This document shows positions 6,408 to 12,777 of a stretch of 14,800 bases of DNA, piece by piece. Location: the NCBI GenBank assembly GCA_002311315.1, contig DBZZ01000080.1, positions 1-14,800 on the forward strand, written 5' to 3'. Made by a program: the position numbers and the translations under genes. Below the pieces are notes generated by a model, which worked only from the letters and a program-made list of their open reading frames with translations, had not been told where the DNA came from and searched no databases. How positions within the stretch are numbered: position 1 is the first letter of the stretch; every line of letters begins with the position of its first letter. The stretch comes from Methylococcaceae bacterium UBA1147. GTDB lineage: Bacteria > Pseudomonadota > Gammaproteobacteria > Methylococcales > UBA1147.

Positions 6408-7505
6408 ATGGCATTACACTGCGGTATCGTCGGGCTGCCGAACGTCGGCAAATCAACCATATTCAACGCCCTTACCAGGGCCAGCATCGCGGCAGAAAAC
6501 TATCCTTTCTGTACCATAGACCCCAACGTAGGCGTGGTTCCCATGCCCGATACGAGATTGGACAATCTTGCCACGCTCGTCAACCCCGAACGTATTCTTC
6601 CCACCACCATAGAATTCGTGGACATTGCGGGAATCGTCGCCGGAGCATCCAGGGGCGAGGGCCTCGGCAACAAGTTTTTGGCCCACATCCGCGAAACCAA
6701 CGCCATCGCCCATGTGGTTCGGTGTTTTGACGACGAAGATGTCATTCACGTTTCGGGAAGCGTCGATCCATCGGCCGATATGGAAGTCATTAACACAGAA
6801 CTGCTTCTTGCAGACTTGCCGACCGTTGAAAAAACCCTGCTGAAAACCACCAAGGCATCGAAGTCAGGCAACAAGGAGGAACTAGCCAAGAAGAACATAC
6901 TTGAAAAGGTCCTAATCCATCTCGATTCCGGGAAACCTGCTCGGTCGCTGAACCTGGATGAAAAAAGCGGACATTGGCTGAAGGAACTCCACCTCCTAAC
7001 CATGAAGCCGACCCTGTATCTGGCCAATGTGCAGGAAGACGGCTTCCAGGACAACCCAATGCTTGACGATCTCGCAAGCCGCATCAGCGAAGAAGACCCA
7101 AGCGCGCAGATCGTCCCGATCTGTGCCAATCTCGAGGCCGAAATTGCAGACCTTGAAGACGATGAGAGACATGAATTCCTCAACGACCTAAACCTTGAAG
7201 AACCCGGCCTGGATCGCGTAATCAGGGCAACTTTCAGACTACTCAGACTGGAAACGTATTTTACTGCGGGCCCCAAGGAAGTCCGTGCCTGGACCATCCC
7301 GGTCGGAGCAACAGCGCCGGAAGCAGCCGGCGTCATTCATACCGATTTCCAAAAGGGCTTCATCCGCGCCGAAGTCATTTCCTACACCGATTACATCGAA
7401 CTCGAAGGAGAACAGGGTGCAAAAGATGCCGGCAGGTGGCGACTGGAAGGAAAGGACTACATCATGCAGGATGGCGACGTCGTACACTTCCGTTTCAACG
7501 TCTAG
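6408..7505 (+). CDS. ychF: redox-regulated ATPase/GTPase YchF (Obg-related, OLA1 family)
   Basis: YchF is a conserved cytosolic P-loop protein of the Obg/TRAFAC class that binds ribosomes and prefers ATP over GTP. The 365-residue protein has the Walker A GLPNVGKST at residues 9-17, the switch DIAGIVAGASRGEGLGNKF at 71-89, LANVQED in place of an NKxD-type G4 motif (the family's hallmark of altered base specificity), a helical middle domain, and a C-terminal TGS domain from about residue 280, where FTAGPKEVRAWT begins. Length matches the usual 363. The ATG at 6408 lacks a Shine-Dalgarno, but GIVGLPNVGKST follows immediately as in homologues. The common partner pth is not adjacent; the manC relic sits upstream instead. 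Confidence 0.97.
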   Translation: MALHCGIVGLPNVGKSTIFNALTRASIAAENYPFCTIDPNVGVVPMPDTRLDNLATLVNPERILPTTIEFVDIAGIVAGASRGEGLGNKFLAHIRETNAIAHVVRCFDDEDVIHVSGSVDPSADMEVINTELLLADLPTVEKTLLKTTKASKSGNKEELAKKNILEKVLIHLDSGKPARSLNLDEKSGHWLKELHLLTMKPTLYLANVQEDGFQDNPMLDDLASRISEEDPSAQIVPICANLEAEIADLEDDERHEFLNDLNLEEPGLDRVIRATFRLLRLETYFTAGPKEVRAWTIPVGATAPEAAGVIHTDFQKGFIRAEVISYTDYIELEGEQGAKDAGRWRLEGKDYIMQDGDVVHFRFNV

Positions 7506-7618
7506 AACCACAGTTCCGAAAAAGCTAACAGAACCCATTCGGCCGAAATCCGGCTCCGCCCCGGCCAAGCCATCCCCCAGTCCAGCCTGAAGCGTCAGAA
7601 GCCAGCCCCACTTAGTCC

Positions 7619-7646
7619 TTGACAATAAGTGGCAGGAAGTTAGAAT
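7619..7646 (+). promoter_or_regulatory. sigma-70 promoter for the tRNA gene
   Basis: A perfect TTGACA at 7619-7624 and TAGAAT at 7641-7646 (5 of 6) are 16 bases apart, the best promoter in the window. A GC-rich discriminator-like segment (7647-7653) follows, as in promoters under stringent control. Transcription would start about 45 bases before the tRNA. The preceding gap from 7506 shows no gene. Confidence 0.7.
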
Positions 7647-7698
7647 GCTCCGTCTACCTTCGGCCGGCTCCTGAAACAGAGGCGGTCGCGGTACTTCT

Positions 7699-7775
7699 GG
7701 CAAGGTAGCTCAGCTGGTAAGAGCGCAGGATTCATAACCCTGAGGCCGGGGGTTCAAGTCCCCCCCTTGCTACCA
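7699..7775 (+). tRNA. tRNA-Met(CAU), elongator type
   Basis: The 77-base cloverleaf has acceptor arms GGCAAGG (7699-7705) and CCTTGCT (7765-7771), D-stem GCTC/GAGC, anticodon loop TTCATAA with CAT as the anticodon, and T-arm GGGGG-TTCAAGT-CCCCC; the CCA end is encoded (7773-7775). It lacks the three G-C pairs of the anticodon stem and the C1-A72 mismatch of initiator tRNA, so it is an elongator. A tRNA-Ile decoding AUA after lysidine modification has the same anticodon and cannot be fully excluded. Position 1-72 is G-U and 31-39 is an A-C mismatch. Confidence 0.95.
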
Positions 7776-7862
7776 GTCTTTCGGAAGCTCGGCATGATAA
7801 AGCCGACTGGCTCTCGTGCCGACTTCTTATCTGCAAGCCATTCCATACTCCCCTGCCAGCAC

Positions 7863-7889
7863 TTGTCTGGAAAAGGCTCGCGGTATAAT
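7863..7889 (+). promoter_or_regulatory. candidate promoter in the gap after the tRNA
   Basis: A perfect TATAAT is at 7884-7889. TTGTCT at 7863-7868 (4 of 6) lies 15 bases upstream, a short spacing. It points into a stretch with no clear gene and starts close to the left arm of the long imperfect stem noted at 7892. Confidence 0.35.
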
Positions 7890-7891
7890 AA

Positions 7892-8067
7892 CGCCTGACC
7901 GGATTGCTCGACATTCGCGTCAAAAGGCCTTCGGCAGATCGTGAAACAAGTAATCCTTGCCGTCCCACCAGCCTTCCGTGTATGGACAAGGAGGTGAAAC
8001 AAACTCCTACATTCCATGCGTAACCCCGGGTGACCGTTACCGCGACTCCGAACACGATCGGGCGGCG
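7892..8067 (+). ncRNA. candidate structured RNA of about 176 bases, unidentified
   Basis: Bases 7892-7919 and 8041-8067 can form a long interrupted helix: CGCC/GGCG, CCG/CGG, TGCTCG/CGAACA (one mismatch), TCGCG/CGCGA, with small internal loops, 17 Watson-Crick pairs in all. Inside are GTAAC/GTTAC (8020-8024, 8036-8040) and alternative hairpins CCTTG/CAAGG (7955-7959, 7987-7991) or AGGAG/CTCCT (7989-7993, 8004-8008). The left end lies right behind a TATAAT. Size and closed-rod layout recall 6S RNA, but I do not recognise 6S sequence signatures or its usual zapA neighbourhood, so the class is open and chance pairing is possible. The rest of 7776-8225 shows no convincing protein gene. Confidence 0.2.
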
Positions 8068-8225
8068 CGGGAAAATCGAATATCTCGCTTCGAGCCCTCC
8101 ATCCCATTTTCGCATCGCGCACAACATGTTCGAGCCATTCGCAGTCTACCAGGACCTGATGAAAACACTTTTGCCTGCCGGAACAAAGGACCGCACCTAA
8201 CTGAACATGTAGAACCAGAAATGCA

Positions 8226-8489
8226 ATGGTTCCTGCTCAACAGCCCAACGACCGAAGCTCGTTGCCTTCGGCAAAGGCCCGAAAGAACGAAACACAATCA
8301 CCCACGTTTGATCTGGAAGCAGAGGCAGTAGCCGCGGCGCTGGACAAGGCAGTAGAGATGCTCCACTGGAACGACCGGCAACCAATCGAACTGTACGGCC
8401 TAACACGACTGCTGACCCAGCAACGTCACACCCTGGCGGAAGAACGCATTGCCAGTACGTTGGAACAGATCAGACAGACGATTAAATAA
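8226..8489 (+). CDS. small hypothetical helical protein
   Basis: This 87-residue frame has a polar, low-complexity-like start (to about residue 28), then predicted helices with regular hydrophobic spacing, for example LEAEAVAAALDKAVEML at residues 30-46 and TLAEERIASTLEQIRQTIK at 69-87. The helical part looks more protein-like than any overlapping frame. No membrane segment, signal peptide or known motif is seen. No Shine-Dalgarno precedes the ATG at 8226, so the start is uncertain; the ATG at 8221 is in another frame. An inverted repeat follows the TAA directly. I do not recognise the family. Confidence 0.5.
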   Translation: MVPAQQPNDRSSLPSAKARKNETQSPTFDLEAEAVAAALDKAVEMLHWNDRQPIELYGLTRLLTQQRHTLAEERIASTLEQIRQTIK

Positions 8490-8529
8490 GGCGTTACAGA
8501 CACGCACCGATTCTCCGTTGTTTAACGCC
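8490..8529. terminator. inverted repeat at the convergent gene ends, possible terminator
   Basis: GGCGTTA at 8490-8496 and TAACGCC at 8523-8529 are perfect 7-base arms with a 26-base loop. The left arm starts at the base after the small ORF's TAA, and the pair lies between it and the convergent oxidoreductase gene ending at 8631. The long loop and missing T-run make intrinsic termination doubtful. Confidence 0.3.
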
Positions 8530-8630
8530 CGCATGGACGGCAATGCGCCCTTCAGGCTGTAGAAGCCATCAGGAGAGGGGAAACGAACCATGATTTTCGG
8601 CAACGCCGGATAACCACCACAGGCTTGGGA

Positions 8631-10253
8631 TCAGACATTCATCTCTGCTACAACATCCCGCTTTTCAGGATGACGCACCCGAAGATGTGCCTTGAGCAAC
8701 AGTCTGAGCACGGGAAGAGGGTTTCTGGAAGCCACAAGCGTCGTCAGAACACCGCCCATCAGGGCCCCGACGATACCATGGCCGGCCGTATCCGAACCGG
8801 TTAAAAAAAGGTTCTTGATCGGAGTCCGGGTTCCCAGCCAGGGTGCGGCAAGTTTTTCCGGAGTTCCAGGCAACCCGTAAATACAACCCTCCCGATGCCC
8901 GGTAAAGTTGGCGGTTGAAAGTGGTGTCGATACCTCGCAGAAGTCGACGAGTTGAGCAAAGCCGGGAAATCGTTCATCGACAAACTCGACCAGAGCGTCG
9001 GCGACCCGCTGTTTCATCGCATCGTAATCATCGCCGCGGTGCCCCCACGGCTGAGTACCCCACTTCTTGAATGATTCAGCATCCACGAAGGTGATCAGTT
9101 CAGCCGTGTGGCCTGCAGTCGCAGGATTCTTCAACGAAGGAAATGAAAGAAAACAGCCATTGATCTTGCCATCGATTACAGAGCCTCGCTGTGAAAACAT
9201 GGCATCGTGATCGTAATCGCCGTAGATCCAGCAATTTTCACCTAGAAAACCCAATTTTTCCGGGGATTCCCTCAACCCCAGGTAGACACAGATATGGAAA
9301 GTACCCTGGGGAAACTCTCTCACTGCCGGGCGAAAAGACAGTGAAAACTCCTTTGGCACTAATTGATCGTAGGTAATATACGCCCCGACACTGCTGACGA
9401 CCTTGTCCGCCGTATATCGTTCGACAATCTCCTGACCCCTAGCACGGGTGACCGCTTCAACCCCGACCGCCCTTCCTTTCTCCAGCAAGATCCGACTCAC
9501 CCGTCGACGAGTCAGAAGCCGGCCTGCAGAAGATTCGATAATCGGAACAATACTTTCAGCGATCGTCTTGGCTCCGCCAACAGGGTAATAACCGCCATCG
9601 AAATAGTGGCAGGCAATCACCGCATGCACGGCAAAGGCACTTTTGGCGGGGGGTAAGCCTGCGTTGCCCCACTGTGAAACCAGGACAGCCTTGAGTTGAG
9701 GACTGACGAAATTCCGCTCCAGATAATCCTTCGTGGTCATCATTCCGAGCGATCGGCCGACCGCTGTAAACAAACGCGACAACGACTGCAGTTGGCTTGG
9801 CAACAGCCTTGCGAGCATCAGACGTCCGTACCATCGGGCAGTAGCAATCAGATCCCTGAAATACCGCTCAATCGCCTCCCGTTCCTCGGGGAACTTCCTG
9901 ATCAAGTCCTCCCGGAAACGGCGCATGCCCGAACGAACGTTGAAGGTGAAATCCGGATAGACGAAACGATCGTAGACCTCCGGCATCGACTGCCACTTGA
10001 CGACGCCATCGGTAATCGCATCAAACAGAACCCGATAATGACTGGCCGGATCCATTTCTCCAACGTAATGCACACCGACATCCCACTCGTAGCGATTGTC
10101 TCGGCGAAAACTGTGCGTGAATCCGCCTGCCGTAAAATGACGCTCCAGTACGAGTACTCTTTTACCGAAGAAACGTGCAAACAGACTGGCGCAGGTTAGC
10201 CCGCTGATGCCAGAACCGATCACAATGACATCGAAATGGTTATTGTCGGACAT
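8631..10253 (-). CDS. FAD-dependent phytoene desaturase/carotenoid isomerase or retinol saturase-like oxidoreductase
   Basis: This 540-residue flavoprotein belongs to the amine-oxidase-like CrtI/CrtISO/RetSat group. The N-terminus has the dinucleotide-binding fold: DVIVIGSGISGLTCASL at residues 8-24, the ribose-binding acid in LVLERH at 34-39 and the following GG at 43-44. The C-terminal FAD segment NLFLTGSDTAGHGIVGALMG is at 481-500. Enzymes of this type desaturate, saturate or isomerise polyenes. WDVGVHYVGEM at 57-67 is typical of the RetSat/CrtISO side rather than bacterial CrtI. No crtB, crtE or other carotenoid gene is in the window, so the substrate is unknown. ATG at 10253 was chosen because MSDNNHFDVIVIG begins the fold; the frame extends to 10310 with a less likely 19-residue addition. 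About 310 bases separate it from the lipoprotein gene upstream. Confidence 0.88.
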   Translation of the reverse strand: MSDNNHFDVIVIGSGISGLTCASLFARFFGKRVLVLERHFTAGGFTHSFRRDNRYEWDVGVHYVGEMDPASHYRVLFDAITDGVVKWQSMPEVYDRFVYPDFTFNVRSGMRRFREDLIRKFPEEREAIERYFRDLIATARWYGRLMLARLLPSQLQSLSRLFTAVGRSLGMMTTKDYLERNFVSPQLKAVLVSQWGNAGLPPAKSAFAVHAVIACHYFDGGYYPVGGAKTIAESIVPIIESSAGRLLTRRRVSRILLEKGRAVGVEAVTRARGQEIVERYTADKVVSSVGAYITYDQLVPKEFSLSFRPAVREFPQGTFHICVYLGLRESPEKLGFLGENCWIYGDYDHDAMFSQRGSVIDGKINGCFLSFPSLKNPATAGHTAELITFVDAESFKKWGTQPWGHRGDDYDAMKQRVADALVEFVDERFPGFAQLVDFCEVSTPLSTANFTGHREGCIYGLPGTPEKLAAPWLGTRTPIKNLFLTGSDTAGHGIVGALMGGVLTTLVASRNPLPVLRLLLKAHLRVRHPEKRDVVAEMNV

Positions 10254-10506
10254 TCTGAAGAAACCGATTACGCATGGTATTAAATTGAACAAACGAGGCC
10301 GAATCCGCATGACTTTGTGACTTGCGGCAACCTCAACCCTGTTGAACCGAAGGTCAAAGCCGTGCGGGCTGCCTTTTGGAGTCCGCCATCGGGCGCAAAT
10401 ACTATCACACCCCGTGAAATGAAGACGTCAACAAGCCTGATCTCAGGAAACCGAGCAACACCACGAGAAGCCAGGCTCAATGGGCGAACGAGAACATTGA
10501 ACGCCC

Positions 10507-10525
10507 GGCCTCCTCAATAGGAGCC
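10507..10525. repeat. short hairpin downstream of the lipoprotein gene
   Basis: GGCCTCC at 10507-10513 and GGAGCC at 10520-10525 pair with one bulged base across a six-base loop. On the minus strand this lies about 40 bases after the lipoprotein stop codon. A T-run does not follow, so termination is only a possibility. I see no gene or convincing promoter in the rest of 10254-10565. Confidence 0.3.
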
Positions 10526-10565
10526 TGAAAATAGGGCCATGACCGCCCGCGGCACAAGGGAAAAT

Positions 10566-11150
10566 TCAACGAATGGACGATGACTCCTGCTTCTTTCCGG
10601 ACGGGAATTTCTCGAACATCCGAGCAACGGTTTCATCAATCGCACTTCTCGCGTCATCCTGACTGTTTTGCCGAACCGTGCCAATGGCCAGCCCTTCCCA
10701 GACCATCTGCATGCGTTCCCGGTCCACCACATCGATGTGCAAGGTCTCTTCGGCGTAGCTATGGACAAAAGTGTCGTCATTGTAACCTCCCCAGGCACCG
10801 TAGCAACCCCAGCAATATCCGTAATACCAGACCGGATAGACAGTGCTCCGAATCTGCTGTTTCCGGGCAATCTTGATCTTGAAATTGATCAGAAGGTCTG
10901 GGTTGTTACTCACTAGTCGGAAACCTCGGGCCCGCATTTCGCGTCCAACCGCCGCTTTCAGATACCGAGTCGTCAGCGATTCGTACCCCTCAGTCTCCGC
11001 AAGGGCATCGAAGAATCCAAAGGAGCGATAGCCGCCGAAATCAACCCCGCGATCAAAATCGGTCCGAATCAGGGGTCCAGGTAATGTGCAGCCCCCAGTC
11101 CACAATGCCAGCATCAGCAACATTAGAGTAATTTGTACCACTTTGTTCAT
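10566..11150 (-). CDS. DUF4136 family lipoprotein
   Basis: This 194-residue protein starts with a lipoprotein signal: a basic start (MNKVV), a hydrophobic core to about residue 17, and TGGC with Cys21 as the lipidation site. The T at -3 is unusual for a lipobox but tolerated. The mature part fits DUF4136: TDFDRGVDFGGYRSFGF near residues 31-47, a middle GLRR/ARGFRLV-type helix and a C-terminal DDARSAIDETVARMFEKFP near 164-182. A tyrosine, tryptophan and glycine-rich loop with two cysteines (YGYCWGCYGAWGGY, about residues 109-122) is a notable insert. Family members are outer-membrane or periplasmic lipoproteins of unknown function. Transcribed divergently from trhP. Confidence 0.88.
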   Translation of the reverse strand: MNKVVQITLMLLMLALWTGGCTLPGPLIRTDFDRGVDFGGYRSFGFFDALAETEGYESLTTRYLKAAVGREMRARGFRLVSNNPDLLINFKIKIARKQQIRSTVYPVWYYGYCWGCYGAWGGYNDDTFVHSYAEETLHIDVVDRERMQMVWEGLAIGTVRQNSQDDARSAIDETVARMFEKFPSGKKQESSSIR

Positions 11151-11288
11151 GGAGATCCGAAGCCTTCCTCACCATTAGATTGAGCCATCGCCCCAAAAAA
11201 CCTGCAACAACCCCCAGACAACCACGATGGATCGACAAACCTCCCATTTTTAGCTCAGTACAACCCGACGATACCGGTTTGGGGAACC

Positions 11289-11307
11289 AAAAAACATAAT
11301 CATTCTC
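11289..11307. promoter_or_regulatory. Fur-box-like sequence between divergent genes
   Basis: By hand alignment, 11289-11307 matches the 19-base Fur consensus GATAATGATAATCATTATC at 14 positions, with the AATCATT core intact at 11298-11304. It lies in the 274-base gap between the lipoprotein and trhP. The surrounding DNA is AT-rich, so chance matches are likely. Confidence 0.25.
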
Positions 11308-11382
11308 AAATTAATCACGTCATCGGCCGCCCTCTTCAAAAATCAATCCCAGACTATGCAACCTAGGGCCCCGATTGTCCTG

Positions 11383-11388
11383 TAAAAT
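11383..11388 (+). promoter_or_regulatory. candidate -10 element for trhP
   Basis: TAAAAT at 11383-11388 matches TATAAT at 5 of 6 positions and lies 36 bases before the trhP ATG. No good -35 element is seen at the proper distance. The rest of the gap 11151-11424 holds no gene. Confidence 0.35.
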
Positions 11389-11424
11389 AACGGATTTCAA
11401 TCTCATCTCCCAGAGACTCTAAGT

Positions 11425-12762
11425 ATGACCGTTGAACTCTTGTCCCCAGCGGGGACACTGAAAAACATGCGCTACGCCTTTGCCTTCGGTGCGGATGCCG
11501 TATACGCCGGGCAACCCCGCTACAGCCTGAGGGTCAGGAACAATGACTTCCTCGACGCCAATCTGGAAACCGGAATCCATGAAGCCCATCGGCTGGGAAA
11601 GAAATTTTACCTGGCAACGAACATCATCCCTCATAACTCGAAGATCAAGACCTTCATCAAGGACATGACCCCGATCATTGAACTTGGTCCGGATGCATTG
11701 ATCATGTCGGATCCAGGTCTGATTATGATGATCAAAGAAACCTGGCCGGAGATGCCAATCCACCTTTCGGTCCAGGCCAACACGGTAAATTACGCCGCGA
11801 CAAGATTCTGGCATTCAATGGGAATCGAAAGAATTATCCTGTCCCGAGAACTATCGCTGGACGAAATCGCGGAGATCCGTCAGCAATGCCCGGAAATGGA
11901 ACTGGAGGTCTTCGTTCATGGCGCCCTCTGCATTGCGTATTCGGGCCGGTGCCTGCTGTCAGGGTACTTCAACCAGCGCGACCCCAACCAGGGCAGCTGT
12001 ACCAATTCTTGCCGCTGGAAATACGACCTCACTCCGGCCGAGGAAGACGACGAGGGCATCAGGAAACCGGCCGTTGCAGACTTGCAGATATCTGATCTCA
12101 ACAACGGAGGGTGCCAATCGGACCAACGGCATCCACTGGCCGACAATGTATATTTCCTCGAAGAAGAAAACCGACCCGGTGAACTGTTGCCGGTCATGGA
12201 AGACGAACACGGCACCTACATCATGAATTCCAAGGACCTGAGAGCCGTGGAGCATGTCAAACGCCTGGTTGACATGGGTATAACCAGCCTGAAGATCGAG
12301 GGCAGAACGAAATCGCACTATTACGTTGCGCGTACCGCGCAGGTCTACCGGCAGGCAATCGACGATGCCGAATCCGGCCGCGAGTTCCAGCCGGAACTGA
12401 TCGGGGTACTGGAAAACCTGGCCAACCGGGGATACACCGACGGCTTCTACCAACGCCACCACAGCCACGAATACCAGAACTACATGTCCGGCTACTCCAA
12501 AAGTCACCGTCAGCAATTCGTCGGGGAAATCCGACAATACGACCAGAACACCGGGATGGCTGAAGTCCAAGTGAAAAACAAATTCGGCGTTGGCGACCGT
12601 CTCGAGCTGATCCTGCCCGAAGGGAACCGGAACATCACGCTGGAGCGCATGGAGGACCTCAAAGGCAATCCCATGACTGAAGCGCCGGGAGGCGGCTACG
12701 AAGTCAAGATCCCCCTGCCCGCCATCGATTACGGGAAGGGACTCCTTGCTCGTTATTTGTAG
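11425..12762 (+). CDS. trhP: tRNA 5-hydroxyuridine synthesis protein TrhP (YegQ, peptidase U32 family)
   Basis: TrhP takes part in prephenate-dependent hydroxylation of U34 in certain tRNAs, giving 5-hydroxyuridine, the precursor of cmo5U and mcmo5U. It is related to collagenase-like U32 peptidases but is not a peptidase. The 445-residue protein opens with VELLSPAGTLKNMRYAFAFG, contains the U32 signature EVFVHGALCIAYSGRCLLS at residues 161-179, and has cysteines C169, C176, C192 and C196, matching the family's iron-sulphur ligand pattern in part. The segment EDEHGTYIMNSKDL and the C-terminal VKNKFGVGDRLEL are close to E. coli YegQ. The length is normal (about 450). The ATG at 11425 is followed directly by the family start; the Shine-Dalgarno is weak. 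It precedes the adaptor gene by 15 bases and may be co-transcribed. Confidence 0.96.
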   Translation: MTVELLSPAGTLKNMRYAFAFGADAVYAGQPRYSLRVRNNDFLDANLETGIHEAHRLGKKFYLATNIIPHNSKIKTFIKDMTPIIELGPDALIMSDPGLIMMIKETWPEMPIHLSVQANTVNYAATRFWHSMGIERIILSRELSLDEIAEIRQQCPEMELEVFVHGALCIAYSGRCLLSGYFNQRDPNQGSCTNSCRWKYDLTPAEEDDEGIRKPAVADLQISDLNNGGCQSDQRHPLADNVYFLEEENRPGELLPVMEDEHGTYIMNSKDLRAVEHVKRLVDMGITSLKIEGRTKSHYYVARTAQVYRQAIDDAESGREFQPELIGVLENLANRGYTDGFYQRHHSHEYQNYMSGYSKSHRQQFVGEIRQYDQNTGMAEVQVKNKFGVGDRLELILPEGNRNITLERMEDLKGNPMTEAPGGGYEVKIPLPAIDYGKGLLARYL

Positions 12763-12777
12763 GGCCCTTCTCCACGT

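Noticed and set aside
6746..7336. 196-residue minus-strand ORF opposite ychF
   Set aside because: Serine- and arginine-rich shadow of a certain gene on the other strand.
7791..7810. Short TCGGC/GCCGA stem after the tRNA as terminator
   Set aside because: Only five pairs and no T-run follows.
7732..8127. Minus-strand ORFs running into the antisense of the tRNA gene and ending in GGLEPPASGL-like residues
   Set aside because: A GGLEPP-type string is the well-known false translation of the antisense strand of tRNA genes; the frames have no other family signal.
7957..8331. 124-residue plus-strand ORF after the tRNA
   Set aside because: Composition unlike a folded protein, overlaps the more protein-like ORF at 8226, and crosses the candidate RNA structure.
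8590..8613. Seven-codon ORF behind a purine-rich AGGAGAGGGG
   Set aside because: Too short to judge, and the ribosome-site spacing (about 14 bases) is too long.
11959..12570. 203-residue minus-strand ORF opposite trhP
   Set aside because: Shadow frame inside a strongly recognised gene.
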